From: Ferrovibrio sp.
GTDB taxonomy: Bacteria > Pseudomonadota > Alphaproteobacteria > Ferrovibrionales > Ferrovibrionaceae
Reading direction: 5' to 3'
NCBI RefSeq assembly: GCF_025869515.1
Contig: NZ_JAOZVR010000083.1
Span: 1-52,833, forward strand
Length of the DNA stretch: 52,833 nucleotides
In this document: positions 16,467-25,735 of the stretch, piece by piece
How the letters are laid out: each line of letters starts with the position of its first letter
Numbering within the stretch: the first letter of the stretch is position 1
Made by a program: the position numbers and the translations under genes
Notes under the pieces: model-generated
What the model saw: only the letters and a program-made list of their open reading frames with translations
What the model was told of the DNA's origin: nothing
Database searches by the model: none

Positions 16467-17889
16467 TCAGGCCGCCAATAACTAGATTTCGCAACATATT
16501 CCCATTGCGAATGCGACCCGTCATACGGGCCATGTAGCTCGGCCGCAGGTAAAACCGCCGATAGAATTCTTTGACAGCCTTCTTCAATTCATCTGATTGG
16601 ACAGAGCAATAATGATGGTTGAAGGCTCCCTCGACGTGCAGGCGCTCCATGGCCGCATTGTCCGCGCCGTCGCCGATCGCCGGGTCTTTCCGTTGGACGT
16701 CACGGAACAGGGGCGTCCCAGGATACGGCGTGCAGATACCAAATGTCGCCGTAGTAGGCTCGACCTCTAGGGCAAGATTGATGGTATCCTGCATCGTTTC
16801 ATGAGTATCGCCCGGCATGCCCACCATGAAATGCGCGTGCGTCGCGACGCCGATTTCGTTGCAATCCTTAAATGCCTGCCGCGTCTGCTCGAGGGTGATC
16901 CCTTTCTTAATTGAATCAAGCACTTCCTGATTACCCGATTCCGCGCCGAACTTGATAAGATGGCAGCCGGCGGGCTTCATCACCTCAAGCATCTCACGAT
17001 CTATGGTGTCGACCCGCGAGTTGCAAATCCAGGTGAATTTGTAACCGCGTTCGATGATACCAGCACAGATATCGAAGACACGCTGCCGATCTGCCGTAAA
17101 GGTCTCGTCGCGGAAGTAAATCTCACGAATGCCCTTCGACAGGTAATACCCGATGTCGTCCACCACTTTCTTCGCGGATTGAAACCTTGTCCGGGTACCA
17201 TGGAAAAATGGGGCCGTGCAGTAGTTGCATTTGGCAGGGCAGCCGTGAGAACTCGAAACCGTGATATAGGGCAGATTGCGTACAATCGGGTTGAAATAGA
17301 CGATGCCGGGTGGGAGAAAGTCGACGTTGATCGGCGGGATCAAGTCGAGATCCTCGATATAGGGATATCGATGATTTTTGATCACCTCGCCGTCGGGCGC
17401 CTTGGAGCAGGTGCCTGGGGTCGAGCGTGCCTTCTCCATGTCACCAGCCGACAGAGCGGCGGCCAGATCGCGCACGACCCATTCCGGCTCACGCTGGACC
17501 GCAAAATCAACCCCCTTCTCGAGCGTCGCTTCAGGCTGAAAGGTGGGATGGGAGCCATACACGGCGGTGAGCATGCCAGGGATGGCATCTTTGAGCCGGC
17601 GCAGGTAGGCCGTATCCGAGTTGGCGGTCATCACAGAAGTCGACATCACAGCCAACTGCGCGCCTTTGATTCGGCGCACGACCTGTTCGACCTCCAATTG
17701 CTCGGCCTGGGCATCAACAAAGACCACGTCATGGCCTTCCGTCTGCAGTATCGTCGCAACGGTAAGGAGTTCGAACGGAGGAACTGTAGCGCCCCCAATC
17801 CGCTTGCCACCGCACCAGCAGCCATAAATGACATCCCGGATGACGTTTTTCTTGTTTTCCAGGCACGGCTCAATGATTGCGATCTTCAT
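16429..17889 (-). CDS. B12-binding-domain radical SAM protein
   Basis: A 486-residue class B radical SAM enzyme. Residues 1-150 form a Rossmann-like cobalamin-binding domain (FELLTVATILQTEGHDVVFV, AVYGSHPTFQPEA). The SAM domain begins near residue 208 with SSSHGCPAKCNYCTAPFF, where Cys217, Cys221 and Cys224 hold the 4Fe-4S cluster, followed by IYFRDETFTADRQRVFDICA and FGAESGNQEVLDSIKKGIT. Such enzymes methylate unreactive carbons or rearrange lipids and natural products (hopanoid and Bch-type relatives). It is first in a tightly packed operon with the helical protein, the 57-residue gene and asnB; divergent from a methyltransferase gene. Confidence 0.92.
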   Translation of the reverse strand: MKIAIIEPCLENKKNVIRDVIYGCWCGGKRIGGATVPPFELLTVATILQTEGHDVVFVDAQAEQLEVEQVVRRIKGAQLAVMSTSVMTANSDTAYLRRLKDAIPGMLTAVYGSHPTFQPEATLEKGVDFAVQREPEWVVRDLAAALSAGDMEKARSTPGTCSKAPDGEVIKNHRYPYIEDLDLIPPINVDFLPPGIVYFNPIVRNLPYITVSSSHGCPAKCNYCTAPFFHGTRTRFQSAKKVVDDIGYYLSKGIREIYFRDETFTADRQRVFDICAGIIERGYKFTWICNSRVDTIDREMLEVMKPAGCHLIKFGAESGNQEVLDSIKKGITLEQTRQAFKDCNEIGVATHAHFMVGMPGDTHETMQDTINLALEVEPTTATFGICTPYPGTPLFRDVQRKDPAIGDGADNAAMERLHVEGAFNHHYCSVQSDELKKAVKEFYRRFYLRPSYMARMTGRIRNGNMLRNLVIGGLNVFSFATSQKQT

Positions 17890-18030
17890 ACCATGTCCAG
17901 CGGGCTATCGGATTAGCTTCGGCCGGCGGCACATACCGGATGCCACCACCTTCAAAACGAGCAAACCCTTATCACGGATTGAAAAATTGGGTAAGTCACA
18001 ACCTTTCACTGACTGAGGGCTAAGGTGACG

Positions 18031-18864
18031 ATGCCTCTGATCAACATTCTCTGCTGCCCCGATTGTCGGGGCGACCTCGCAACGCATCATTCAGACCAAT
18101 TAATTTGCCAATCCTGCCAAAGGGTTTTCATGCGGGAACGGGGCATTATACAAATGCTCCCGCAGCAGACCAAACCCCTCCCCCCGGTTTATCAAGACCA
18201 GGATTATCAGCGGATGAGCGCCTTTTTCGACGACTCCGCCTCTTATTTCACAGATAACAACAGTGTTTTCTCCGCCATCCATGAATCGGCCCACCGGACC
18301 ACGTGCAAATGGGAGCAGCGCTGGCCGGTTTCCGACTGGACGATCGATATTGGCTGCGGCCAAGGGTATCACTGGAAATATGTTTCTGATCACAGCCGCC
18401 TGATCGGTTTCGACATCCGGCTTGAGAGCCTGATGAAAATCCGGGACCGCTTTCCTGACGCCATTCTCGTACAGGGCAATCTGCTCAGCCTGCCGTTTAA
18501 ATCTGCTTCAATCGCAAGGGCCAGTTCGGTCTATGCCCTGGAACACATCTACTTCCTAGAAGATGCGCTGATGGAGATCGCACGTATTCTGGCGCCGAAA
18601 GCTAAGTTCTTGATAGGCCTGCCTTGCGAAGGCGGTGCAGCGTGGACTTTGGGACGCAAACTCACCAGTGAGCGGACAATGTCCAGGCGCTATAACCTCG
18701 ACTATCGCCGCTACATTGCCTTGGAACATTGCAATACAGCGGCGCGGGTCGAGAAGGCACTCAAGTTCCACTTCCGCCCACTGGAGCGGAAATTATTTCC
18801 CTTCGACTTTCTGCCGTTCATCAATACCAATCTGACGCTGTCCATCGCGTCCGAAAGGCTGTGA
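18031..18864 (+). CDS. SAM-dependent methyltransferase with N-terminal zinc ribbon
   Basis: A 277-residue protein. Residues 8-40 contain two Cys pairs (CCPDCRGDL and CQSCQRVF) of the Trm112-like zinc ribbon, followed by a class I methyltransferase domain with motif I IDIGCGQGYHWKY around residue 110, acidic FDIRLESLMKIRDRF and YALEHIYFLEDALMEIARIL. Start 18031 is chosen because AAGG stands 5 bases upstream; a GTG six bases earlier is in frame. It is transcribed away from the radical SAM operon across a ~140-base shared promoter region. Its last 72 bases overlap the end of the convergent GT2 gene. The acceptor is unknown, probably a sugar or lipid. Confidence 0.85.
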   Translation: MPLINILCCPDCRGDLATHHSDQLICQSCQRVFMRERGIIQMLPQQTKPLPPVYQDQDYQRMSAFFDDSASYFTDNNSVFSAIHESAHRTTCKWEQRWPVSDWTIDIGCGQGYHWKYVSDHSRLIGFDIRLESLMKIRDRFPDAILVQGNLLSLPFKSASIARASSVYALEHIYFLEDALMEIARILAPKAKFLIGLPCEGGAAWTLGRKLTSERTMSRRYNLDYRRYIALEHCNTAARVEKALKFHFRPLERKLFPFDFLPFINTNLTLSIASERL

Positions 18865-19770
18865 GTTTGCCGGCTGCACAATCGCTCCTGTCTGCGTGAA
18901 TATACGGCTGCGCTCACGACGCATAGTGGCAATCTGCTCCGCGAGAAGGCCGAAGCAGAAGAAATAGACAGCCGACATCAGCAGCAGCTGTGATGACCCA
19001 TATATCGCGCTGTAACTGACCAGTTGGTGGATCGCCAAGAGCAGGCCAGCAACCAAGCTCATGGCCGAGAGCGGCAGAAAGAACTTCTGCGGGCTGAACA
19101 ATATCAGCAGGCGCATCATGATATTGATGAAGCGAATGAAGTCGCGCACTGGACGGATATTGCTTTTGCCATGATAGCGGCGCTGAATGCTGTCGATTGG
19201 GACGTACTTCACAAAATGACGCCCCTGAATCATCGCCATGGTGATTGTCGTCGGGTAAGAATACCGCGCCGGAAACAAATGAACGTATTCCAGCAAATGA
19301 GTACGCCTAATTGCGCGAAACCCACTTGTCAGATCAACAATCGGATGACCTGAAATCCAACGGGCAATGGAATTCAGCAAGAAATTGCCGAACCTTCTCC
19401 GCCGCGACGTCTTGGACTGCCGCGTCCGCGCACCAACAACCATATCGTACTCACCGATAAGGGCGACCAGCGCTGGAATATACTCCGGCGGATGCTGGCC
19501 ATCGGCATCGATCATGACAATAACGTCGCCCACAGCATGACCGGCGCCGGTTGTGATGCTTGCGCCGTTGCCAAGATTATAGGTATGGCGGATCACGCGT
19601 GCGCCTGCTGCAGCGGCAGCGGCAGCAGTATTGTCGCCGGAGCCGTCATCGACCACGATCACTTCATAGGTCGAATCTATCGCTGCAATTCTGCGCACGA
19701 CATCGCCTATTGTCGACGCCTCATTGAATGCCGGAACGATGACCGAAACGAGGCAATTCACTTTGCTCAT
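18793..19770 (-). CDS. Polyprenyl-phosphate glycosyltransferase, GT2 family (DPM1/ArnC-like)
   Basis: A 325-residue enzyme. The GT-A fold starts VSVIVPAFNEASTIGDVVRR, with the nucleotide-binding VVDDGSGDNT and the metal-binding MIDADGQHPPEYIPALV. DLTSGFRAIRR and the later YHGKSNIRPVRDF are typical of dolichyl/undecaprenyl-phosphate transferases. Two C-terminal membrane helices follow (about residues 225-285). It should charge a polyprenyl phosphate with a sugar on the cytoplasmic face. The start ATG overlaps the stop of the EamA-like gene (ATGA). The hydrophilic C-terminal tail is encoded in sequence shared antisense with the methyltransferase gene. Confidence 0.9.
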   Translation of the reverse strand: MSKVNCLVSVIVPAFNEASTIGDVVRRIAAIDSTYEVIVVDDGSGDNTAAAAAAAGARVIRHTYNLGNGASITTGAGHAVGDVIVMIDADGQHPPEYIPALVALIGEYDMVVGARTRQSKTSRRRRFGNFLLNSIARWISGHPIVDLTSGFRAIRRTHLLEYVHLFPARYSYPTTITMAMIQGRHFVKYVPIDSIQRRYHGKSNIRPVRDFIRFINIMMRLLILFSPQKFFLPLSAMSLVAGLLLAIHQLVSYSAIYGSSQLLLMSAVYFFCFGLLAEQIATMRRERSRIFTQTGAIVQPANSQPFGRDGQRQIGIDERQKVEGK

Positions 19771-20129
19771 ACCGTTCGCCCCACGAACACGATGCCAACA
19801 AATATCAGACCGATCCCTGCCCAGCGCATGAGAGGAATGGGTTCTCGGAAGATGAAGAATGCCAGCAGTACGACGAAGACATAGACGCAAGCACTGACGG
19901 TTATCGCGAGATTCATGGGAACCACAGACAGGGCAAGAAACCAGAAGGCCGCCGCAAAGCCATAAAATAGCGCACCTGCCCATGCATTTGCAGATTTCAC
20001 AACAACGCCCGCCATGTCCCAGCCAAAGGCCAGCGAGGCAATCTCGCCCGCGCCGCGCTTGAAGAAGAAATTCCCTAGCAACGTACAGACGGCAAAGCCA
20101 AGCAACAGACCGGCGCCCTTCATTGACAT
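19767..20129 (-). CDS. Small EamA/SMR-like transporter (ArnE/ArnF-type)
   Basis: A 120-residue protein with four membrane helices, the size and layout of ArnE/ArnF-like or small multidrug-resistance proteins (LLGNFFFKRGAGEIAS, MNLAITVSACVYVFVVLLAF, WAGIGLIFVGIVFVG). ATG 20129 is preceded by GAGGGGAAG. It is translationally coupled to the GT2 gene, the arrangement seen for flippase subunits that turn polyprenyl-phosphate sugars to the periplasm. The flippase role is therefore inferred from context; a drug-efflux function cannot be excluded. Confidence 0.8.
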   Translation of the reverse strand: MSMKGAGLLLGFAVCTLLGNFFFKRGAGEIASLAFGWDMAGVVVKSANAWAGALFYGFAAAFWFLALSVVPMNLAITVSACVYVFVVLLAFFIFREPIPLMRWAGIGLIFVGIVFVGRTV

Positions 20130-20729
20130 CTTCCCCTCAGCATAATGTTCCTGGAGCATTAACGACACCCAGCCATGAGCGTTTATAACCGGCGGCACTT
20201 CCAGAACCGAGCTCTTTTTCCTGTGTGATCAATAATCTACGCCATCAGACTCCTTGTCGAGCCCGGCATTCCATACTGGGGGCTGCGCCGCCGCCCCAGT
20301 CTTCATCCGGGTCAGGACCACGGGACCTGCGCCATCCAGCCAACACCCACAAGCTGAGGCCGACAATTGCAATTGGCATTCGTTTTTTTCCTGATGGCCG
20401 ACCGCCAGGCGAAAGCGTCTGCCTAGCGGATATTGGGACGGCATATCGCTCCAGACCCGCGGTCTTGCAAAGACTCAGAAAGACCGACAGGCAGCAACCG
20501 ATTGCAGCCGGATCATCAATCCCCTTGAAGGCCGAAGCTGACATTTAGCGGAAACGAGCTTTAAGCCTTTCATGCAGCAGGGGAATTTGCGCACTATAGC
20601 GAAGACACATATGAAAATTCGAGCAGAGATCAGTGAATACGGACTGATCGCTCACACAATACAGTCCGGCATTTCCGTTCAAGCAGTGATCTGCGCCGCC
20701 GGACCGGCGCAAGTATGTTCGAAGCGGCC
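20130..20729. other. 600-base stretch without a supported gene
   Basis: It should hold the promoter of the EamA-GT2 pair near 20150-20250. A minus-strand frame at 20245-20376 could encode a helix (MPIAIVGLSLWVLAGWRRSR) followed by a low-complexity acidic tail, but there is no ribosome site and no recognisable family, so I do not call it. The rest is of mixed composition and abuts the arsenite-pump fragment, which suggests a junction between transferred and resident DNA. Confidence 0.4.
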
Positions 20730-21206
20730 TCAGTTGCTTGTGTGCTCATACCAGCTGCGGCTCCCGTGGACGATTTTCACCACCGAGAGTATCACCGGCA
20801 CCTTGATGAGCGCGCCGACGACGGTGGCCAGCGCGGCGCCCGAGTTCAGTCCAAAAATGCCGATCGCAGCCGCCACTGCCAATTCGAGAAAGTTGCTGGC
20901 AACGCAATGCGCGACACCGCATTGGCGATTGAGCCAGTAGGCCAGGCCGGAATTGAAATAAACTTGGATCAGGATCGGTACCGCGATCAGCGCAATCACC
21001 AGCGGGTGCTCGACAATCTACTCACCCTGGAAGGCGAACAGCAAAACCGATCCCAGGGGGCGCAGCGCGCGTTCCAGCGTCCGCTTGCCCCGGACTTCGG
21101 CAGCAGGCTGCGCCAGGTCTGGGCGATGATCACCGGAACCACGATATAAAGCCCGACGGACAGCAGCAGCGTGCCCCACGGGATGGTGATGGCGGAGAAA
21201 AACCCC
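20730..21206 (-). pseudogene. Acr3 arsenite efflux pump, C-terminal fragment
   Basis: The 3' part reads VPILIQVYFNSGLAYWLNRQ, then VASNFLELAVAAAIGIFG and NSGAALATVVGALIKVPVIL, the unmistakable C-terminal half of Acr3 arsenite permeases. Upstream in the same orientation lie FFSAITIPWGTLLLSVGLYI and VVPVIIAQTWRSLLPKSG, then a frame change near 21095-21110 and an in-frame TAG around 21019 within FAFQGE*I, where family members have Gln. Everything before about residue 170 of a normal ~350-residue Acr3 is missing. The gene is dead; no other ars gene is nearby. Confidence 0.88.
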
Positions 21207-21287
21207 TATCCGCCATCTCGCCTTTCGTGTGCTAAGCCGCCACTTAACCCGGCCTTAACGGCCCGCGGTGGTATATAGCAGGCTACG

Positions 21288-22115
21288 ATGCTCTCGCGCC
21301 GCGCGGGGGCCGACCCCGAGGCTGATGACGCCGCCATGCAAGCCCGCATTGCCTATGATACCTGCCCGCTCTGCCGGTCGGACAATTTCACCAAGATCGT
21401 CGATGCCGACTGTTCGCAGCATCCGCTGTATCAGCCGGTGATCCCGCCGGTCATGCACTGGATGGCCTGCGGCGATTGCGGCCATGTCTTCACCGACGGC
21501 TATTTCACCGATGAGGCCGCCGCCGTGATCTTTTCCAGGGTCATGGAGTACCAGGCGGTCGGCTGGGAAATGGAAAAACAGCGGGCCATTTTCTCCCGCA
21601 TCGTCGAGCGGGTCAGCCGCCATGTCGCCGACGGCGTCTGGCTCGATATCGGCTTCGGCAACGGATCGCTGCTGTTCACCGCGGCCGAATACGGTTTCAC
21701 CCCGGTCGGCGCCGACCTGCGCCAGGACAATACCCAGGCGCTGATCCATGCCGGTATCGAGGGACATTGCATCGACATCACCAAATTCGACCAGCAGGGC
21801 CGCTTCTCGGTCATCAGCATGGCCGACGTGCTGGAACACATGCCCTTTCCGCGCGAAGGCCTGGCGGCGGCACACCGGCTGCTGAACGATGACGGCATCC
21901 TGTTCCTCTCCATGCCCAATGCCGACTGTCCGCTGTGGCGCAATCTCAACGCGCGCAATGCCAACCCCTATTGGGGCGAGCTGGAACATTTCCACAATTT
22001 CGGCCGGCCGCGCCTGTACCGCTTCCTGGAAGAAAGCGGCTTCAGGCCGGTCCATTACACGATCAGCGAACGCTACCGCGTCGGCATGGAGATCATCGCC
22101 CGCCGCGTCGCCTGA
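21288..22115 (+). CDS. Class I SAM-dependent methyltransferase with zinc-binding N-terminus
   Basis: A 275-residue protein (259 if it begins at the ATG at 21336; neither start has a clear ribosome site). The N-terminus has two Cys pairs, CPLCRSDNF and CGDCGHVF, likely a zinc ribbon. The methyltransferase domain shows motif I LDIGFGNGSLLFTAAEYGF, the acidic GADLRQDN, and the DVLEHMPFPREGLAAAHRLL motif. Sequences like MPNADCPLWRNLNARNANPY and WGELEHFHNFGRPRLYRFLE occur in sugar or lipid methyltransferases of the same general family. It is the first intact gene after the pseudogene boundary and stands alone on its strand. Confidence 0.85.
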   Translation: MLSRRAGADPEADDAAMQARIAYDTCPLCRSDNFTKIVDADCSQHPLYQPVIPPVMHWMACGDCGHVFTDGYFTDEAAAVIFSRVMEYQAVGWEMEKQRAIFSRIVERVSRHVADGVWLDIGFGNGSLLFTAAEYGFTPVGADLRQDNTQALIHAGIEGHCIDITKFDQQGRFSVISMADVLEHMPFPREGLAAAHRLLNDDGILFLSMPNADCPLWRNLNARNANPYWGELEHFHNFGRPRLYRFLEESGFRPVHYTISERYRVGMEIIARRVA

Positions 22116-22131
22116 CAGCCACCCTGAACCA

Positions 22132-22434
22132 TCAGTGCCCGTGACGTTTGCGCGTTGCTGCCGCCTTCTTGGCAGCTTTCTTCCGCGCGGCCTTGGGACG
22201 GGCCGCCGCAGCGGCGCCTCCCTTCTTGCCGCCCTTTTTCGAGGCGGCGCGGTTCTCGGTCTTGCCGCGACCGGAACCGCTTTTCTTGCCACCGCCGCTT
22301 TCCTTGTTCACCGTGGCCCAGGCACGGCGTTCGGCTTCATCCTTGCCGACGCCGCGCTTTTCATAACCTTCCTCGATATGCTCGGCCTTGCGCTTCTGCT
22401 TCGACGTATAACTCGACTTGTCACCGCGTGGCAT
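22132..22434 (-). CDS. Small basic protein with histone-like Lys/Ala tail
   Basis: A 100-residue protein. Residues 1-55 (MPRGDKSSYTSKQKRKAEHI, then ERRAWATVNKESGGGKKSG) match a widespread proteobacterial family often labelled plasmid stabilisation protein, whose true role is unclear. The remaining half is a low-complexity tail of Lys, Ala and Gly, like eukaryotic histone H1 or bacterial AlgP tails, and should bind nucleic acid. Start 22434 follows AGGAGG by 5 bases. It is just downstream of a hemerythrin gene with a similar tail on the other end of the protein. Confidence 0.8.
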   Translation of the reverse strand: MPRGDKSSYTSKQKRKAEHIEEGYEKRGVGKDEAERRAWATVNKESGGGKKSGSGRGKTENRAASKKGGKKGGAAAAARPKAARKKAAKKAAATRKRHGH

Positions 22435-22456
22435 CGGCACCTCCTGGCATGGCAGG

Positions 22457-23152
22457 TCAGCCCGCTTTCGCGTAGCCCCGGATCAGTTCGGCCTTGCGCT
22501 TGAAAAGCTGCTCGGCCAGGGCATGCAGGTTGAGGCCGCGCCCGCGCAGCTTGGGAAACATCTCGGTTTCCTCTTCCTTCACATGATGCTTGATATACTC
22601 GCTCAGCACCTTGATCTTGGCGTCGTAGAGATGCTCGGCGGGATCCATCGCCTCGATCTGCCGGATCAGCTCCTTGGCCGAAGCATGCTCGACAATCGCC
22701 TCATCCACGAGGTCATGCTCCAGCTTGCGGTGGGCCGGCGGATACAGCAGCTCTTCCTCGATCTGGGTATGCACGCGCAGTTCGAGGCAGATTTTCGCGG
22801 CCAGCGCCGCCTTGTCGGCCTTTTTCTGGGTATTCTCGAATTCCTCGAACAGGGCTTCCACCGCGCGGTGATCCTGCTGCAGCAGGGCGATGGCGTCCTC
22901 GGGCATCTCGGCCACCGCCAGACTGGTCTTCACTTCCTGCGCAGCACGACGCACGGCAGCCGATACTTTCGGCGCGGCGGCGCGGCGCACGGCAGTTTTG
23001 GCGCGCGTTGCTGTCTTGCGCCGGATTGCGGCCTTGCTGCGCGCGGTGGTCTTGGTCCGCGCTGCCGTCTTGCGCCGCGTTGTGGCGGATTTGGTCGTCT
23101 TTTTCGCGCGACTGGCGGTACGGGCTTTGGCTTTTGCGGCTTTCTTGGCCAT
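22457..23152 (-). CDS. Hemerythrin HHE-domain protein with histone H1-like N-terminal tail
   Basis: A 231-residue protein. Residues 2-72 are a Lys/Arg/Ala/Thr-rich tail with loose repeats of the type RRKTAARTKT. Residues ~84-225 form an HHE hemerythrin four-helix bundle; the iron ligands are visible in LLQQDHRAVEALFEEFE, LRVHTQIEEELLYP, IVEHASAKEL and IKHHVKEEETEMFP. The start follows a GGGAG site. HHE proteins bind oxygen or NO, or help in iron or redox stress; the tail suggests DNA or RNA binding, an uncommon pairing. It is followed after 22 bases by the other basic-tail gene, so they are probably co-transcribed. Confidence 0.88.
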   Translation of the reverse strand: MAKKAAKAKARTASRAKKTTKSATTRRKTAARTKTTARSKAAIRRKTATRAKTAVRRAAAPKVSAAVRRAAQEVKTSLAVAEMPEDAIALLQQDHRAVEALFEEFENTQKKADKAALAAKICLELRVHTQIEEELLYPPAHRKLEHDLVDEAIVEHASAKELIRQIEAMDPAEHLYDAKIKVLSEYIKHHVKEEETEMFPKLRGRGLNLHALAEQLFKRKAELIRGYAKAG

Positions 23153-23383
23153 GGGGCATCTCCCTGTCAGGTCCGCTGGCGACCTGCTGTGATTGGCGTG
23201 ATCCGGTTTACGGGACGATGAACCGCAATTGGGCGCATTAAGTTCCGCTGCGCGATGCAGAAGGCTGCAAAGGCCACAGGAGGGCCTCACCGCGCCTCAA
23301 TTCCGACGCGGAAATTCAGTCCGCGACGACGGCGGGCTGCGCCGCCAGCGAGACACGGATCGGCCCCAGGCGCGGGATGCGGC

Positions 23384-24901
23384 TCAGGCCTTGTAGAGCC
23401 CCTTGTACTGGTCGCGCAGCAGGTTCTTCTGCACCTTGCCCATGGTATTGCGCGGCAGGTCGTCGACGAAGAAGACCCGCTTCGGCAGCTTGAACTTGGC
23501 CAGGCGGCCATCCAGCGCCTTGAGCACGGCGGCTTCGTCCAGTTTGCAACCTTTGTCCGCCACCACGACGGCGGTGACGCCTTCGCCGAAATCGGGATGA
23601 TCGACGCCGATCACCGCCGATTCGATCACGCCCGGCATGGCGTCGATCTCGGTCTCGACTTCCTTCGGATAGACATTATAGCCGCCGGTGATGATCAGGT
23701 CCTTGCCGCGGCCGACGATATGCACATACCCGCGTTCGTCGATCTTGCCGAGGTCGCCGGTGATGAAGAAACCATCGGCGCGGAATTCCGCCGCGGTCTT
23801 TTCCGGCATGCGCCAGTAACCCTTGAAGACATTCGGGCCTTTCACCTCGATCATGCCGATCTCGCCCTGGGCGAGATGCCTGCCGGTTTCCGGATCGGCG
23901 ATGCGCACGGACACGCCCGGCAGCGGGAAACCCACCGTGCCGGCGACGCGTTCGCCGTCATAGGGGTTGGAGGTGTTCATGTTGGTCTCGGTCATGCCAT
24001 AGCGTTCTAGGATGCGATGGCCGGTGCGCGCCTCCCATTCCTTATGCGTGTCGGCCAGCAGCGGTGCCGAGCCGGAGACGAACAGGCGGATATGCCTGAC
24101 CAGGTCCCGGGTCAGCGCCGCGCTCTGCAGCAGGCGCACATAGAAGGTCGGCACGCCCATCATGCAGGTGGCGCGCGGCAGCAGGCGCAGCACCTCATCG
24201 GCATCGAACTTCGACAGGAAGATCATCGAGGCGCCCGACAGCAGCACCACATTGCTGGCCACGAACAGGCCATGGGTGTGGAAGATCGGCAGGGTATGCA
24301 GCAGCACGTCGTCCTTGCTGAAACGCCAGTAGCGCACCAGGGTCTCGGCATTGGAGAACAGGTTGTGATGCGTCAGCATCGCGCCTTTCGAGCGGCCGGT
24401 GGTGCCCGAGGTATAAAGGATCGCGGCCAGATCGTCGGCGACACGCGGCACCGGCGTAAAACCGGCTGGCACGGTCTCGACCCTGTCCATCAGGCTGCCA
24501 TCGCCCATGCCGTCGAGCGTGAGACAATGCGCGACGCCCAGCCTTGCGGCCAGGGGGGCGAGATCCTTTTCGACGGCGGGGCGGCACACCACCACGCGCG
24601 GTTCGGCATCGCCGATGAAGTATTCCAGCTCGGTCAGCGTGTAGCCGATATTGAGCGGCAGGTAGACAGCACCGGCAGCCACCACGCCGAGATAAAGGAT
24701 CAGCGCCTCGGCCGATTTGTCGACCTGCACGGCCACCCGGTCGCCCGGCTGCACGCCGAGGCCGGCCAGCAGGCCGGCGAACCGCTCCGCCAGGGCGAAG
24801 GTATCGGCGTAACTGAAAATCCGCCCGTCGCCGGTTTCGATGAAGGTCTTCGCCGGGTCGGCGACGCGGGAGCGGATCAGGGTATAGAGATTTTCGGACA
24901 T
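23384..24901 (-). CDS. matB: Malonyl-CoA synthetase
   Basis: A 505-residue acyl-CoA synthetase of the ANL superfamily. The AMP-binding loop is ILYTSGTTGRSKGAMLTHHN; the segment ERYGMTETNMNTSNPYDGER is characteristic of MatB-type malonate/methylmalonate-CoA ligases, and the C-terminal catalytic Lys lies in PRNTMGKVQKNLL. It makes malonyl-CoA from malonate, ATP and CoA in the cytoplasm. No malonyl-CoA decarboxylase (matA) or malonate carrier is adjacent, and it stands as a single gene between hemerythrin and a two-component system. Confidence 0.95.
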   Translation of the reverse strand: MSENLYTLIRSRVADPAKTFIETGDGRIFSYADTFALAERFAGLLAGLGVQPGDRVAVQVDKSAEALILYLGVVAAGAVYLPLNIGYTLTELEYFIGDAEPRVVVCRPAVEKDLAPLAARLGVAHCLTLDGMGDGSLMDRVETVPAGFTPVPRVADDLAAILYTSGTTGRSKGAMLTHHNLFSNAETLVRYWRFSKDDVLLHTLPIFHTHGLFVASNVVLLSGASMIFLSKFDADEVLRLLPRATCMMGVPTFYVRLLQSAALTRDLVRHIRLFVSGSAPLLADTHKEWEARTGHRILERYGMTETNMNTSNPYDGERVAGTVGFPLPGVSVRIADPETGRHLAQGEIGMIEVKGPNVFKGYWRMPEKTAAEFRADGFFITGDLGKIDERGYVHIVGRGKDLIITGGYNVYPKEVETEIDAMPGVIESAVIGVDHPDFGEGVTAVVVADKGCKLDEAAVLKALDGRLAKFKLPKRVFFVDDLPRNTMGKVQKNLLRDQYKGLYKA

Positions 24902-25024
24902 CTGGTTTGCGCGGCTTTTATCGGATGGGTTGCGGATCGGACGTCCGTACTTAATCTTCCCCGCCCCGGTCCGCGCAAGTCTTCCCGGGTCGCAGCGGCC
25001 CTGTTCAAAGCGTTTTAATGGCGC

Positions 25025-25731
<707 letters not shown>

Positions 25732-25735
<4 letters not shown>

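Noticed and set aside
20245..20544. Minus-strand gene of 99 codons upstream of the EamA gene
   Set aside because: Only one possible helix, no ribosome site, no family and atypical composition.
20715..21149. Plus-strand gene of 144 codons
   Set aside because: It is antisense to the Acr3 fragment, which has clear homology; the plus-strand product has no recognisable features.
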